From Dehalococcoidia bacterium (lineage in GTDB: Bacteria > Chloroflexota > Dehalococcoidia > Lucifugimonadales > Lucifugimonadaceae), in assembly GCA_028278465.1 (NCBI GenBank), contig JANQEF010000161.1, positions 1 to 20,773 of the forward strand: a stretch of DNA of 20,773 nt. Direction: 5' to 3'. Positions 1-7,364 of the stretch are shown one piece after another. The position numbers were made by a program, and so were the translations under genes. The notes under the pieces are model-generated. The model ran no database searches. It saw only the letters and a program-made list of their open reading frames with translations, and had not been told where the DNA came from. Every line of letters begins with the position of its first letter. Positions within the stretch are counted from its first letter, which is position 1.

Positions 1-977
1 TGGAACAGGATGTCGCCGAGGCCCGGGTAGACGAAGATGCGCTCGATCAGCAGAGCGCCTGTGAGCAGCGTTCCGAGCGCCAGCGCAAGGCCAGTGATCT
101 GCGGCAGCATGGCGTTTCTAACGCCGTAGCGGAAGAAGATCCTCCTGCCCTTCAACCCCTTCGCCTCTGCCTGCACCATGAAGTCTTCACCCTGGTTGTT
201 GATCATCATGCCGCGCATGCCGACAGCCCAGAAACCCACGGCTCCAAGCATGAAGGCGAGTCCGGGCAAGATGGCGTGCCTCAGCACCTCGAGGATGAAG
301 CTGAAGCTCCACTCTGGTGTGGTTCCCGGTTCGTACGCGCCGAATAACGGTAACCAGTTGAGTGTCGCAGCAAATATGAACACCAGGATCAGGCCGAGCA
401 GGTACTGCGGGATGGCCGAAAGGGTGAGGAACGGCATGAAGAGGAACTGCAGATAGCCTGGCGAGCGCGGCCAGCCTAATAAAGCTCCCGCGAGCGTGCC
501 CACGGCGAACCCGATGAGAATGACGGTGCCGATCAGGCCGATCGTCCAGATGATCGAGTCGGCGATGATCGAGTTAACGGTTCTTGGGAAAAAGGAGATC
601 GATGGGCCAAGATCGAAACGGACTATGTCGTACATGAAGTTGCCGTACTGCGTCAGTATCGGCTGGTCGAGTCCCAACCTGGCCTGGTAGCTCTTGGCGA
701 CTTCATCGAGACCGCTCTGAATGGCGCCACCGCGCTGGGCTTCCAGCAGCAGCTTCTCTTTAACCGGGTCCTGGCCGGAGAGGCGAGGAATGATGAAGAT
801 GACGGTGCTGGCGACCCAGATGACGAATAGCAGGAAGAAGAAGCGACGGAAGATGTAGCTGCGGTATACCGCCAGCGCTACCGCAAGGAAACCGGCCTCG
901 CGCAGCATCTCGATGCGGCTTTGCTTGCCGGCGCTCTCAGCCTGGTTTCCAGTAGGCGCTTCTGCAGCTCTTGACAC
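1..977 (-). CDS. ABC transporter permease, DppB/OppB type (3' end outside window)
   Basis: Inner-membrane subunit of a peptide/nickel-type (binding-protein-dependent) ABC importer. About 325 residues are visible; the C-terminus lies beyond the left edge. After a polar N-terminal tail of about 40 residues comes TM1 (YIFRRFFFLLFVIW), an extracytoplasmic loop with LGLDQPILTQY, several further membrane spans, and the EAA coupling loop near residues 254-297 (GEDFMVQAEAKGL, then RNAMLPQITG). These are hallmarks of the BPD_transp_1 domain. I chose GTG 977 because an in-frame TGA lies just upstream, no other canonical start precedes it, and an AGGAAC-like ribosome site sits 6-8 nt before. It is divergent from the binding protein at 1374, so the two probably form one uptake system, with the partner permease and ATPases likely further left. 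Substrate cannot be read from sequence. Confidence 0.93.
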   Translation of the reverse strand, partial: MSRAAEAPTGNQAESAGKQSRIEMLREAGFLAVALAVYRSYIFRRFFFLLFVIWVASTVIFIIPRLSGQDPVKEKLLLEAQRGGAIQSGLDEVAKSYQARLGLDQPILTQYGNFMYDIVRFDLGPSISFFPRTVNSIIADSIIWTIGLIGTVILIGFAVGTLAGALLGWPRSPGYLQFLFMPFLTLSAIPQYLLGLILVFIFAATLNWLPLFGAYEPGTTPEWSFSFILEVLRHAILPGLAFMLGAVGFWAVGMRGMMINNQGEDFMVQAEAKGLKGRRIFFRYGVRNAMLPQITGLALALGTLLTGALLIERIFVYPGLGDILF

Positions 978-1234
978 AGTCTGTTCCTGTCTATTGAGAA
1001 ACGAACCTGTCTCTCATTGTTCGCGGCACGCGGATAGCATCCGGTGGCTTTTCGCCACTACGCAACCGAAGGCATATCCGGCCCCTCTGCCGTGCCAAGT
1101 GGCGCCAAATCATACCTGCACGGCAAGGCTGGTTGTCAAATTCGCTTCCTTCTAAATCTGAATACGGGCGGAATCCGCGGTAAAGCGCATCACTGAACAG
1201 GCCAAATCACACGTTTTCGGGGTGCATCGCGCCT

Positions 1235-1261
1235 GTTGCGTCAACGTGCGTCAAACTTGAC
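1235..1261. promoter_or_regulatory. Operator-like cluster of GTCAA half-sites
   Basis: GTTG-CGT-CAAC (1235-1245) is followed by GTCAA-AC-TTGAC (1250-1261). The heptamer GCGTCAA occurs twice, at 1238-1244 and 1248-1254, exactly 10 bp apart (one helical turn). The last arm, TTGAC, is also the -35 element of the predicted promoter, a classic position for a repressor site. The symmetry is seen directly; that a regulator binds here is inferred. Confidence 0.4.
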
Positions 1262-1283
1262 TGAGACCACGAATCGGTATACA
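1257..1283 (+). promoter_or_regulatory. Candidate sigma70-type promoter of the binding-protein gene
   Basis: TTGACT (1257-1262) and TATACA (1278-1283) each match the -35/-10 consensus at five of six bases. The 15-bp spacer is shorter than the optimal 17, which may mean activator or supercoiling dependence. Transcription would start near 1290, giving an 80-nt leader before GTG 1374. Confidence 0.45.
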
Positions 1284-1373
1284 ACTCGCCACCAACCTTG
1301 AGGCTTTGTGCCTCACCAGGTTCGATAACGTTCGAAGCTGTCGGCACGGAGAATGCTGACGGAGGTGGCAATA

Positions 1374-3242
1374 GTGAATTTATATCGTTTGAGAGGGATC
1401 CTGCTTGCGCTTCTGGCCTTTGGCCTGATGGCGGCCATTGCATGTGGTAGCAGCGATGACTCTCCGGATGATGGCGGTGGCGCAGCACCTGATGATGGTG
1501 GCAGTGCACCCGCTGATGGCGACGCGATGACCGGTTCGTCCGGAGCCATCGACGTCATTCCTCCCGGCCGGGACATCGACCGGAACAAGACGCTGATCAG
1601 CTACCTGGGTGGAGCTGAGGGTCGGTTCGTCGACCACGAGCTCTGGAACCCGTACGCGATCGGCGCCAACCACCAGTCAGGACCAAACATCATCTTCGAG
1701 CCGCTGGCTTTCTTCAGCGCTTTCGCAGATGAGACTATCCCCTGGCTGGCGACGGACTGGAGCTACAACAGCGACTTCACCGAGCTGACAATCAACCTCC
1801 GGCAGGGGGTGGACTGGAGCGACGGTGAAGAGTTCAACGCAGACGACGTTGTCTACACGCTCAACACCCTGAAGGACCTGAAGGAACAGGTTCGCTGGGG
1901 AACTGACATTGACAACGCCATGAACAGGGCCGAGAAGACGGGCAGCCACCAGGTCAAGGTGTTCCTGGACAGGCCCGACCCCCGGTTCATGTTCCTGCTG
2001 ACGTACAAGTTCGACATCGGCGTCTACATGGTTCCTGAGCACCACTACAACGGCCAGGACTGGACGACGTTTAAGGACTTCGACCCTTCGAAGGGCTTCC
2101 CGCTCTCGACAGGCCCGTGGCAGGTGGTTTCCGGCTCGCCTGAGCAGAAGATCATCGACCGCAAGGACTCGTGGTGGGGTGTCGGACAGTCGGACCTCGG
2201 TGCCTACGCCAAGCTGCCGGAGCCAGAGCGGATCATCTATCTGCCCACTCCGGACCAGACCGCCCGTGCCCAGGCCCTGATCGCCGACCAGGTTGACTAC
2301 TCGGCGATGACGACCCCGGCCGTTATCCAGGACGTGCTGGACTCCAACTCGGACCTGATAACGCACACCGGTACCGATAGCCCGCTGGGCTACGTGGACT
2401 GGTGGCCGGTTTCGCTGGCGTTCAACAACAGCGGTAAATTCGGTCCTTACGACAACCCTGACGTCCGCTGGGCGTTCAGCAAGTACCTGGACCGTGAAGA
2501 GCTGAGGCAGGTGGCGTATGACGGTGCAGCGGCGTTCAACCCGCTCACCATGCCGCAGTACCCGCCGCTGCAGCCCTACTTCGACGCTGTCGCTCCGATA
2601 CTTGCGGAGCACGACACGACTGAGTACGACCCGGACGAGGCTGATTCGCTGCTCACAGGAGCAGGGTTCAGCAAGAATTCGGACGGCATGTGGGCGGACG
2701 CGCAGGGCAACACGATCAACTGTGAGATCATCGGGTTCAGCCCTTGGGTTGACCTCGGTCCGATCACAGCTGAGCAGCTGCGCAAGCACGGCATCAACGC
2801 AAGCTACATTCAGCCGCCAGACGCTTCGAGCAGGATGGCTGAGGGTAACTTCGAGTGCTTGATGTTCGGCCACGGTGGCTCTGTCCGTGACCCGTACTTC
2901 ACCATGAAGCTGTACCAGTCGGCTTCGGTGAACATCCCGGGTGGTCACCAGGTGAACTTCTACCACTGGGAGAACGCCGAGTGGGACCGCCTGACGGACG
3001 AGGTCGCTAAGACCGACCCCGAGAACCAGGCCGCAGTGATTGAGCTGTACAAGGAAGCTATGGAGATCTGGCTGGAAGAGCTGCCAGACGTTCCGATCCT
3101 TGAGTTCTACCACCGCATCGTGATGAACGAGGCGCGCTGGACGAACTGGCCGCAGGGTTCAGACACCGACGGCTACGTGAACGAGGCCTCTTGGCACCTT
3201 ACGTGGTCGCTGGTCCTGCACCGAATCGAGGCTGTCAACTAG
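1374..3242 (+). CDS. ABC transporter substrate-binding lipoprotein, family 5 (DppA/OppA-like)
   Basis: Extracytoplasmic receptor for a peptide/nickel/opine-type ABC importer. With GTG 1374 it has 622 residues: signal peptide, lipobox AAIAC with Cys24 as lipid anchor, an Asp/Gly/Ser/Ala-rich linker to about residue 60, then a full SBP_bac_5 domain. Typical features are the early NIIFEPLAFF region, LTINLRQGVDWSDGEEFNADDVVYTL-like signature (split: LRQGVDWSDG, then FNADDVVYTL), and the late NPDVRWAFSKYLDRE segment. I prefer GTG 1374 to ATG 1353: GGAGGTG lies 6 nt before it and the shorter signal peptide puts the Cys at a normal distance. It is divergent from the permease at 977 and ends before a strong terminator, so it is transcribed alone. 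The ligand is unknown. Confidence 0.95.
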   Translation: MNLYRLRGILLALLAFGLMAAIACGSSDDSPDDGGGAAPDDGGSAPADGDAMTGSSGAIDVIPPGRDIDRNKTLISYLGGAEGRFVDHELWNPYAIGANHQSGPNIIFEPLAFFSAFADETIPWLATDWSYNSDFTELTINLRQGVDWSDGEEFNADDVVYTLNTLKDLKEQVRWGTDIDNAMNRAEKTGSHQVKVFLDRPDPRFMFLLTYKFDIGVYMVPEHHYNGQDWTTFKDFDPSKGFPLSTGPWQVVSGSPEQKIIDRKDSWWGVGQSDLGAYAKLPEPERIIYLPTPDQTARAQALIADQVDYSAMTTPAVIQDVLDSNSDLITHTGTDSPLGYVDWWPVSLAFNNSGKFGPYDNPDVRWAFSKYLDREELRQVAYDGAAAFNPLTMPQYPPLQPYFDAVAPILAEHDTTEYDPDEADSLLTGAGFSKNSDGMWADAQGNTINCEIIGFSPWVDLGPITAEQLRKHGINASYIQPPDASSRMAEGNFECLMFGHGGSVRDPYFTMKLYQSASVNIPGGHQVNFYHWENAEWDRLTDEVAKTDPENQAAVIELYKEAMEIWLEELPDVPILEFYHRIVMNEARWTNWPQGSDTDGYVNEASWHLTWSLVLHRIEAVN

Positions 3243-3265
3243 CTCAGGCTGATTGACCGCTGAGG

Positions 3266-3301
3266 AAAGCCCCGCCGGAACTCCGGCGGGGCTTTCTGTT
3301 T
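3266..3301 (+). terminator. Intrinsic terminator after the binding-protein gene
   Basis: A perfect 13-bp stem, AAAGCCCCGCCGG (3266-3278) with CCGGCGGGGCTTT (3283-3295), loop AACT, is followed by the moderately T-rich CTGTTTC. It lies 24 nt after the stop. Because the stem is symmetric and ends in A/T pairs, it could also stop transcripts arriving from the minus-strand lipoprotein genes. Confidence 0.88.
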
Positions 3302-3601
3302 CGTTCGAGGTCTAGCTGCGCTCCTGGCAGGCGGCCTGGCGTAACCGGGACTGCGCTCGCAGCGGTGGGCCTGGCTGCTCAGGTAGCCAGAGAAGGCGAG
3401 CATACTGGCGTGCGGCGCAAGGCACGGTGAGCAGGAGCAGTAGGCCTGCTCAGCATCTAACGAGGTCCGAGGCCGTAGTACGCGCGCGAGCGTGAGGGAG
3501 CAGGACGATCAGAGACGCAATTCCCGGCTGCCAGCAGGCGAGCGGGACGCTGACAAGAGCTTGCCGGCGCCTAATTATAGGTGTCCGTCGAATCGAGCGG
3601 C
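3302..3601. other. Intergenic stretch of about 300 bp, no gene recognised
   Basis: No frame here has a ribosome site or a recognisable product. Visible structure: an inverted repeat TGAGCAGG (3428-3435) / CCTGCTCA (3445-3452) with a 9-nt loop, and an AT-rich imperfect palindrome CCTA-ATTA-TAGG (3570-3581) that contains a perfect TATAAT hexamer on the minus strand (3579-3574). A minus-strand transcript starting there would run into the 3295-3266 hairpin and be roughly 300 nt long. I found no good -35 element and no match to tmRNA, RNase P, SRP or 6S RNA. It may be just the long 3' region of the lipoprotein operon. Confidence 0.4.
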
Positions 3602-4165
3602 TTAGCTGAACCGCTCAATCATCACGTCGCAGACCTTCAACGCCTCTTCGGAGTTTGGGCCCTCGCACATGAGGATCATGTTGCCGAGGATCACGAAGTC
3701 GCCGTAGCGGGCCGTGTAGTTGCAGCCCGAGTGTGCGACGCTCCTGTTGCACTGCCGCCGGTCCTTGGCGCCTTCCTCCCATTGCACATCGTCTCCAACC
3801 ACCTGCGCATCCTCGCCAGTGACCGACTCAGCCCAGCTCGTGCCCATCTCGACAGCATCGGCGTGCGAGCCGTAGAAGCGGACCTCGTACTCTTTACGCT
3901 CCAGCAGAGCGTTCCAGGCGCCAGTAGCCCCGGGCAGATCGCTGACGTCGTACTCTTTCGGCGTCTTGGCGCCGGTCGCCTGGATATCCTCGATCGTGTA
4001 CGTGCGGCCGTTGTCGACAACCTGCCTGGCCGATCCGTCGCCTCCACTGCCTACACCGTCAGACCCGCCGTTATCAGAGCCGCAGGCCACGGCCAGCATC
4101 AGCAGAGCAGAAAGGCCGACCAGCGTGGCGAACAGCCGCCGCTTGCCAGAGTCAGTTCGAATCAT
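3602..4165 (-). CDS. Paralogous small lipoprotein, family member 1
   Basis: Predicted 187-residue lipoprotein of unknown function. Signal peptide with lipobox LAVAC (Cys28), then a Gly/Ser/Asp linker to about residue 47. The core has YTIEDIQATG (56-65), KEYDVSDLPGA (70-80), YEVRFYGSH (93-101), TGEDA (116-120) and GNMILMC (161-167), with Cys179 twelve residues after Cys167. A second cysteine pair (Cys139 after RRQ, and Cys148) sits in the variable loop, as in its neighbour. ATG 4165 is chosen because it gives a normal signal peptide with two Arg and one Lys; ATG 4177 would add four residues and the open frame runs further upstream. It lies 130 bp after family member 2 in the same direction, so the pair probably arose by tandem duplication. 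No enzyme motif or named domain is evident. Confidence 0.85.
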   Translation of the reverse strand: MIRTDSGKRRLFATLVGLSALLMLAVACGSDNGGSDGVGSGGDGSARQVVDNGRTYTIEDIQATGAKTPKEYDVSDLPGATGAWNALLERKEYEVRFYGSHADAVEMGTSWAESVTGEDAQVVGDDVQWEEGAKDRRQCNRSVAHSGCNYTARYGDFVILGNMILMCEGPNSEEALKVCDVMIERFS

Positions 4166-4224
4166 GTTGAACCCCATCAGGCCAGAGATGTCGATGTTGA
4201 GCAACCGTACCGGCGACGGCAACG

Positions 4225-4264
4225 CGCGGGAACCCGCGACACCCGCGGCTAATGCCGCAGGTGT
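4225..4264 (-). promoter_or_regulatory. Two adjacent hairpins between lipoprotein genes
   Basis: CGCGGG-AA-CCCGCG (4225-4238) sits beside ACACCCGCGGC-TAAT-GCCGCAGGTGT (4239-4264, one mismatch). Both lie in the 130-bp gap between family members 2 and 1. Neither has a T-tract, so they may dampen read-through or protect an mRNA end rather than terminate cleanly. Role is inferred only from position. Confidence 0.3.
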
Positions 4265-4295
4265 TGAAGGGTCGCCGAAGCCGGGGTGAAAGATA

Positions 4296-4901
4296 CTACG
4301 AAGGCTGCATCGCATCCAGCAGGGCTTCGCAGTTGTCGAGCGCTCCCTTGGAGTCCTTGCCCTGGCACATCAGGATCATGTTGCCGCGCACGACGTAGTC
4401 ACCGTACTTGGCGTTGTCACACTTTCCAGAGTGGTGCCCGCCGTTTCCGGCGCACTGGCGGCGCTGTGTCAGGCCCTCGTCCCAGCGCTGGACGTCCGCC
4501 AGCACAACCGCATCCTCGCCGGTTGCCTCGTCTGCATATGAGACTCCGGGGTTGAGTGCCACCTGGTGAGACGGGTAGAACCGTACCTCGTACTCCTGCC
4601 GGTTGTACGGGTCGTTTCCGAAGAAGCCGTAGTAGGCCTCAGTTGCGCCTTCAAGGCCCTCGACGTCGTAGGTCTTGCTCTTCTTGAAGTTGGCGGCCAG
4701 CAGGTCGTCGAGTGTGAACACCTCTTCCGGCATGTCGATCTTGGCGAAGCCCGAAGAGCCGCCAGACCCGACACCGTCCGATGCGCTGCCATCGCCATTG
4801 TCAGAGCCGCAGGCCACCGCCAGCAGCGCCATCGCCGTCAACATAACGATCAAGCCAAGGGACTTCCGGCGAAGAAGCCTCAGGTTATATGTGTTGTCCA
4901 T
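4296..4901 (-). CDS. Paralogous small lipoprotein, family member 2
   Basis: Predicted 201-residue lipoprotein. Basic N-terminus, hydrophobic stretch and lipobox LAVAC with Cys31, then a Ser/Gly/Asp linker. The core follows the family pattern: FTLDDLLAANF (62-72), SKTYDVEGLEGA (75-86), YYGF (90-93), YEVRFYPSH (104-112), TGEDA (127-131), RRQC (147-150) with Cys161, then GNMILMC (173-179) and Cys191. The C-x11-C spacing near the C-terminus is the same as in members 1, 3 and 4. ATG 4901 follows a good ribosome site (GGAGAAGG about 5 nt upstream). This is the most typical copy and makes a useful reference sequence for searches. An exported ligand-binding or structural role is possible; nothing in the sequence specifies one. 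Confidence 0.9.
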   Translation of the reverse strand: MDNTYNLRLLRRKSLGLIVMLTAMALLAVACGSDNGDGSASDGVGSGGSSGFAKIDMPEEVFTLDDLLAANFKKSKTYDVEGLEGATEAYYGFFGNDPYNRQEYEVRFYPSHQVALNPGVSYADEATGEDAVVLADVQRWDEGLTQRRQCAGNGGHHSGKCDNAKYGDYVVRGNMILMCQGKDSKGALDNCEALLDAMQPS

Positions 4902-5058
4902 CTTGCCTTCTCCCTGATAGACACGCCTTTTCCGCCCCCGTGCGCTCTGTCTCCGTGGACAAAACCGGCGACTTTCGAACTGTTCGGGACGTTGCCCTGA
5001 ACTACGAACTCGACCGGGCCCGAGTTTGGGTTTGAGTTCCAGATTCGAAAGTCAGACG

Positions 5059-5064
5059 AGTATA
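5059..5064 (-). promoter_or_regulatory. Possible -10 element for the member 2-1 gene pair
   Basis: TATACT on the minus strand about 160 nt before ATG 4901, in a 215-bp gap after member 3. No convincing -35 is seen at 15-18 bp, so this is weak. The gap itself suggests that members 2 and 1 are transcribed separately from members 4 and 3. Confidence 0.22.
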
Positions 5065-5116
5065 CCTCACGCAACGGGGCCATCTGATTCTGCCATCGGC
5101 GTGGTTTTGTACTGCG

Positions 5117-5692
5117 TCAACGCAGCGCATCGACGATCCCTGTGCATTGTTCGCGGGCGTGTTCCAGATTCCGCCCTTCGCACAGCATCACCAGGTTGCC
5201 GAATATCACGAAATCCGCATACCTGGGCTGCGCCGAGCTCCTGCTGGCTCCCGGTCCAACCACTTTTCGTCGGTCGTTGATGCCTTCTGGCCAGCTTGAT
5301 AGCGACCGGTCTAGCACGGCGTCGTCTCCCGTGACCTCTTCGGCCTGCGACGTTCCTGCAGAGATCGCCACGGCGTGTGACGGATATACACGGACCTCGT
5401 AGTCGAACGGGTCGCTGCTGGAGGACGATCTCCAGAACCCGTAGTAAGCGGCGTCGGCCTCAGTCAGCCCTGCAACGTCGTATGTCTTCGAGACCTTGTA
5501 GTCGATGGCCAGGAGATCGTCGATCGAGTAGGTTGCCTCGGAGTCCGAGACCCTGACGAACTCGGAGGAAGAATCAGATCCAGATCCGCCACAGGCCATG
5601 ATCAAGATGAGGACGACCAACACAAGGAGCATCGTCAGCGCGCGTGCGGTGCGAGAACGAATCAATGCTGCAGGTCGGGCCGGCGATCTCAT
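5117..5692 (-). CDS. Paralogous small lipoprotein, family member 3
   Basis: Predicted 191-residue lipoprotein; arginine-rich N-terminus, hydrophobic core and lipobox LIMAC with Cys34, followed by a short Gly/Ser linker. Core segments: YSIDDLLAIDY (55-65), SKTYDVAGL (68-76), YYGFW (83-87), YEVRVYPSH (98-106), TGDDAVL (121-127), NDRR (139-142), then ADFVIFGN (159-166), LVMLC ending at Cys171, and Cys183. It lacks the extra loop cysteines of members 1 and 2. ATG 5692 starts only 4 nt after the stop of member 4 (TAG-CCTG-ATG), so the two are almost certainly co-transcribed and translationally coupled. Starting at the later Met21 would remove all positive charges before the hydrophobic stretch, so the first Met is preferred. 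Function unknown. Confidence 0.9.
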   Translation of the reverse strand: MRSPARPAALIRSRTARALTMLLVLVVLILIMACGGSGSDSSSEFVRVSDSEATYSIDDLLAIDYKVSKTYDVAGLTEADAAYYGFWRSSSSSDPFDYEVRVYPSHAVAISAGTSQAEEVTGDDAVLDRSLSSWPEGINDRRKVVGPGASRSSAQPRYADFVIFGNLVMLCEGRNLEHAREQCTGIVDALR

Positions 5693-5696
5693 CAGG

Positions 5697-6266
5697 CTAC
5701 GAGGCCTCCAGCGCGTCGATCAGGTCCGCGCATCGCTCGTGAGACTGCTCGACCTGCCCGCCCGGGCACAGGATGACAAGGTTGTTGTAGATGACGAAGC
5801 CGGCGTACTTGGGACCTATGCCGCTCCGGGCGCCACCTCCGCCGCCCGCGCCGATGATCGTCCGACGCTCCTTGACGCCTGCCTTGAAGGTGGCGGTGGA
5901 CTCATCGAGCACCGCATCATCGCCCGTTCCCTCCTCGGCAGGCGCAGTGCCGAGCTCGACCGCCGCTGAGTGGGAGTCGTAGAAGCGGACCTCGAAGTCG
6001 AGCGGGTCGCGTCCAGACTCGCTCCAGAACCCGAAGACGGCTTTGCTTGCGCCGGGCAGGCCTTCGAGGTTGTAGTCCTTCGACTGCCTGAAGCCGGTGG
6101 CGGCCAGCTGGTCGGAGGCGAAAGTGGCTCCGGTGTCCTGCACTCGCTCGAAGTCAGATGAGCTGCCGGAGCTCGAGCCGCAGGCCGTGGCGACGAGAGC
6201 GACTATGAACATCGCGGCCAGCGCGAGCCGTCCGGGTTTTGATCCTGCTATCAGGACTCTTGCCAT
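5697..6266 (-). CDS. Paralogous small lipoprotein, family member 4
   Basis: Predicted 189-residue lipoprotein: Lys/Arg-containing N-terminus, lipobox VATAC with Cys29, Ser/Gly linker, then the family core FASDQLAATGF (49-59), SKDYNLEGLPGA (62-73), FGFW (78-81), FEVRFYDSH (91-99), TGDDAVL (114-120), KERR (132-135), a glycine-rich loop (139-147), VIYNNLVILC ending at Cys167, and Cys179. The GN of the other members is NN here. ATG 6266 gives the cleanest signal peptide, although its ribosome site is poor; longer in-frame starts exist upstream. It is the first gene of the 4-3 pair and is divergent from the SMP-30 operon at 6454 across 187 bp. Function unknown. Confidence 0.87.
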   Translation of the reverse strand: MARVLIAGSKPGRLALAAMFIVALVATACGSSSGSSSDFERVQDTGATFASDQLAATGFRQSKDYNLEGLPGASKAVFGFWSESGRDPLDFEVRFYDSHSAAVELGTAPAEEGTGDDAVLDESTATFKAGVKERRTIIGAGGGGGARSGIGPKYAGFVIYNNLVILCPGGQVEQSHERCADLIDALEAS

Positions 6267-6453
6267 GTGTTCGGGTTTCGTGTGCGGACAGTATGCAGTC
6301 TCGCCGTTGCCAGGCGGCGGCATTGTAAGGCACTCTGTCCGGCCACGCCGACGTAACGGAACCTGTGCCGTTTCTCGCCGACTGCCGCCGATTTCAATTC
6401 CGCGCCCGCCGTTGTAAGCTCCACTCCCGCTAGCCAGCGCCGAGGGAGAGCCA

Positions 6454-7347
6454 ATGCAAAACGAAATCGAGAAGGTTGCTTCGGAAAACGCCATCGTCGG
6501 CGAGGGACCGGTCTGGGTCCCGGAGCGGCAGGTCCTTTACTGGACCGATATCCAGGGCGGCCGCTTCTGGGAGTACGACCCGGCCTCGGGCACGAACACT
6601 CAGCTTCACGATGGAGATTTCGTCGCCGGCGTATCTGTCAACGAGCCGGGCGGATTGACTGTTGGCACGTGGGAAGGCGTGAAGCAGTGGCGCTCCGATG
6701 ACGACTGGAAGTGGCTGCACCACGGCGAAGTCGACGGCGAGCCGATCAAGCTGAACGACGTGATCGCGGGGCCGGACGGCAGCTTCATCGGCGGCAGCGG
6801 CCACCTCGACTCCTGCGCTGTGTTCCGCTTCAAGCCGGATGGCACGGCCGAGATCCTTGACCGCGGCATTGGGCTCTGCAACGGCATGGGCTTCTCACCC
6901 GACCTCAAGACCTTCTACTCGACCGACTCCGTGGCCGGCGAGATCTACGCCTGGGACCACGACGCCTCGTCAGGAGGCGTGAGCAACAAGCGAGTCTTCA
7001 CGACGGTCGAATCATCGGTCGGCATCCCGGACGGCATGACCGTCGATGCGGAAGGCTTCGTCTGGTCCGCGATCTGGTACGGCGGAATGGTGGTCCGCTT
7101 CGACCCGGACGGCAAAGAGGAGCGCAGAGTCGAGATTCCCGCGGCGCAGACCTCGAGCGCAATGTTCGGCGGCAAGGACCTGGACGAGCTGTATGTAACG
7201 ACCGCCTCGTTCGGCTCGGACGGAACGCTCTCAGGCATGGAGCCGCCAGGCTTCGATCTTTCGACCTACCGCGGCGGCGACCTGTTCAGGGTGAAGGTCG
7301 GAATCCAGGGCAAGCCGGAGTTCCAGACGCAGTTCCCGGTCTCGTAG
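6454..7347 (+). CDS. SMP-30/gluconolactonase/LRE family protein
   Basis: Predicted 297-residue, six-bladed beta-propeller metal-dependent hydrolase; family members open sugar lactones such as gluconolactone. The divalent-metal ligands of the family are recognisable: Glu17 in GEGPVW, Asn143 in CNGMGFSPD and Asp193 in IPDGM. The LNDV motif near residues 100-103 matches the substrate-side Asn region, and FGGKDLDELYVTTA (238-251) is the usual signature near the C-terminus. No signal peptide, so it is probably cytoplasmic. ATG 6454 follows a GAGGGAGA ribosome site. It is first in an operon with an SGNH-like protein and an MBOAT acyltransferase, 17 bp before the next gene. The true substrate is uncertain, as this family is annotated very broadly. 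Confidence 0.93.
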   Translation: MQNEIEKVASENAIVGEGPVWVPERQVLYWTDIQGGRFWEYDPASGTNTQLHDGDFVAGVSVNEPGGLTVGTWEGVKQWRSDDDWKWLHHGEVDGEPIKLNDVIAGPDGSFIGGSGHLDSCAVFRFKPDGTAEILDRGIGLCNGMGFSPDLKTFYSTDSVAGEIYAWDHDASSGGVSNKRVFTTVESSVGIPDGMTVDAEGFVWSAIWYGGMVVRFDPDGKEERRVEIPAAQTSSAMFGGKDLDELYVTTASFGSDGTLSGMEPPGFDLSTYRGGDLFRVKVGIQGKPEFQTQFPVS

Positions 7348-7364
7348 GGCGATGAGGCCGTTTC

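Larger units (their letters stand above)
978..1373. other. Divergent intergenic control region (permease / binding protein)
   Basis: About 395 bp without a convincing gene, between two divergent transporter genes. It holds the operator-like repeats and promoter listed separately, a GGAGGTG ribosome site at 1361-1367 that fixes the binding-protein start, and a small hairpin (GTGGC-TTTTC-GCCAC, 1044-1058) that would lie in the 5' leader of the permease. Small open frames here have no ribosome site or recognisable product. Confidence 0.6.

Noticed and set aside
1677..3113. Long minus-strand open frame of 478 codons opposite the binding protein
   Set aside because: It mirrors a clear SBP_bac_5 gene; its Val/Arg/Leu-rich product has no domain and no ribosome site, as expected from GC-rich antisense frames.
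3260..3560. RNase P-like fragments (GAGGAAAG near 3262, CCCGGCTG near 3526)
   Set aside because: The first belongs to the terminator stem; the other conserved regions and their order are missing.
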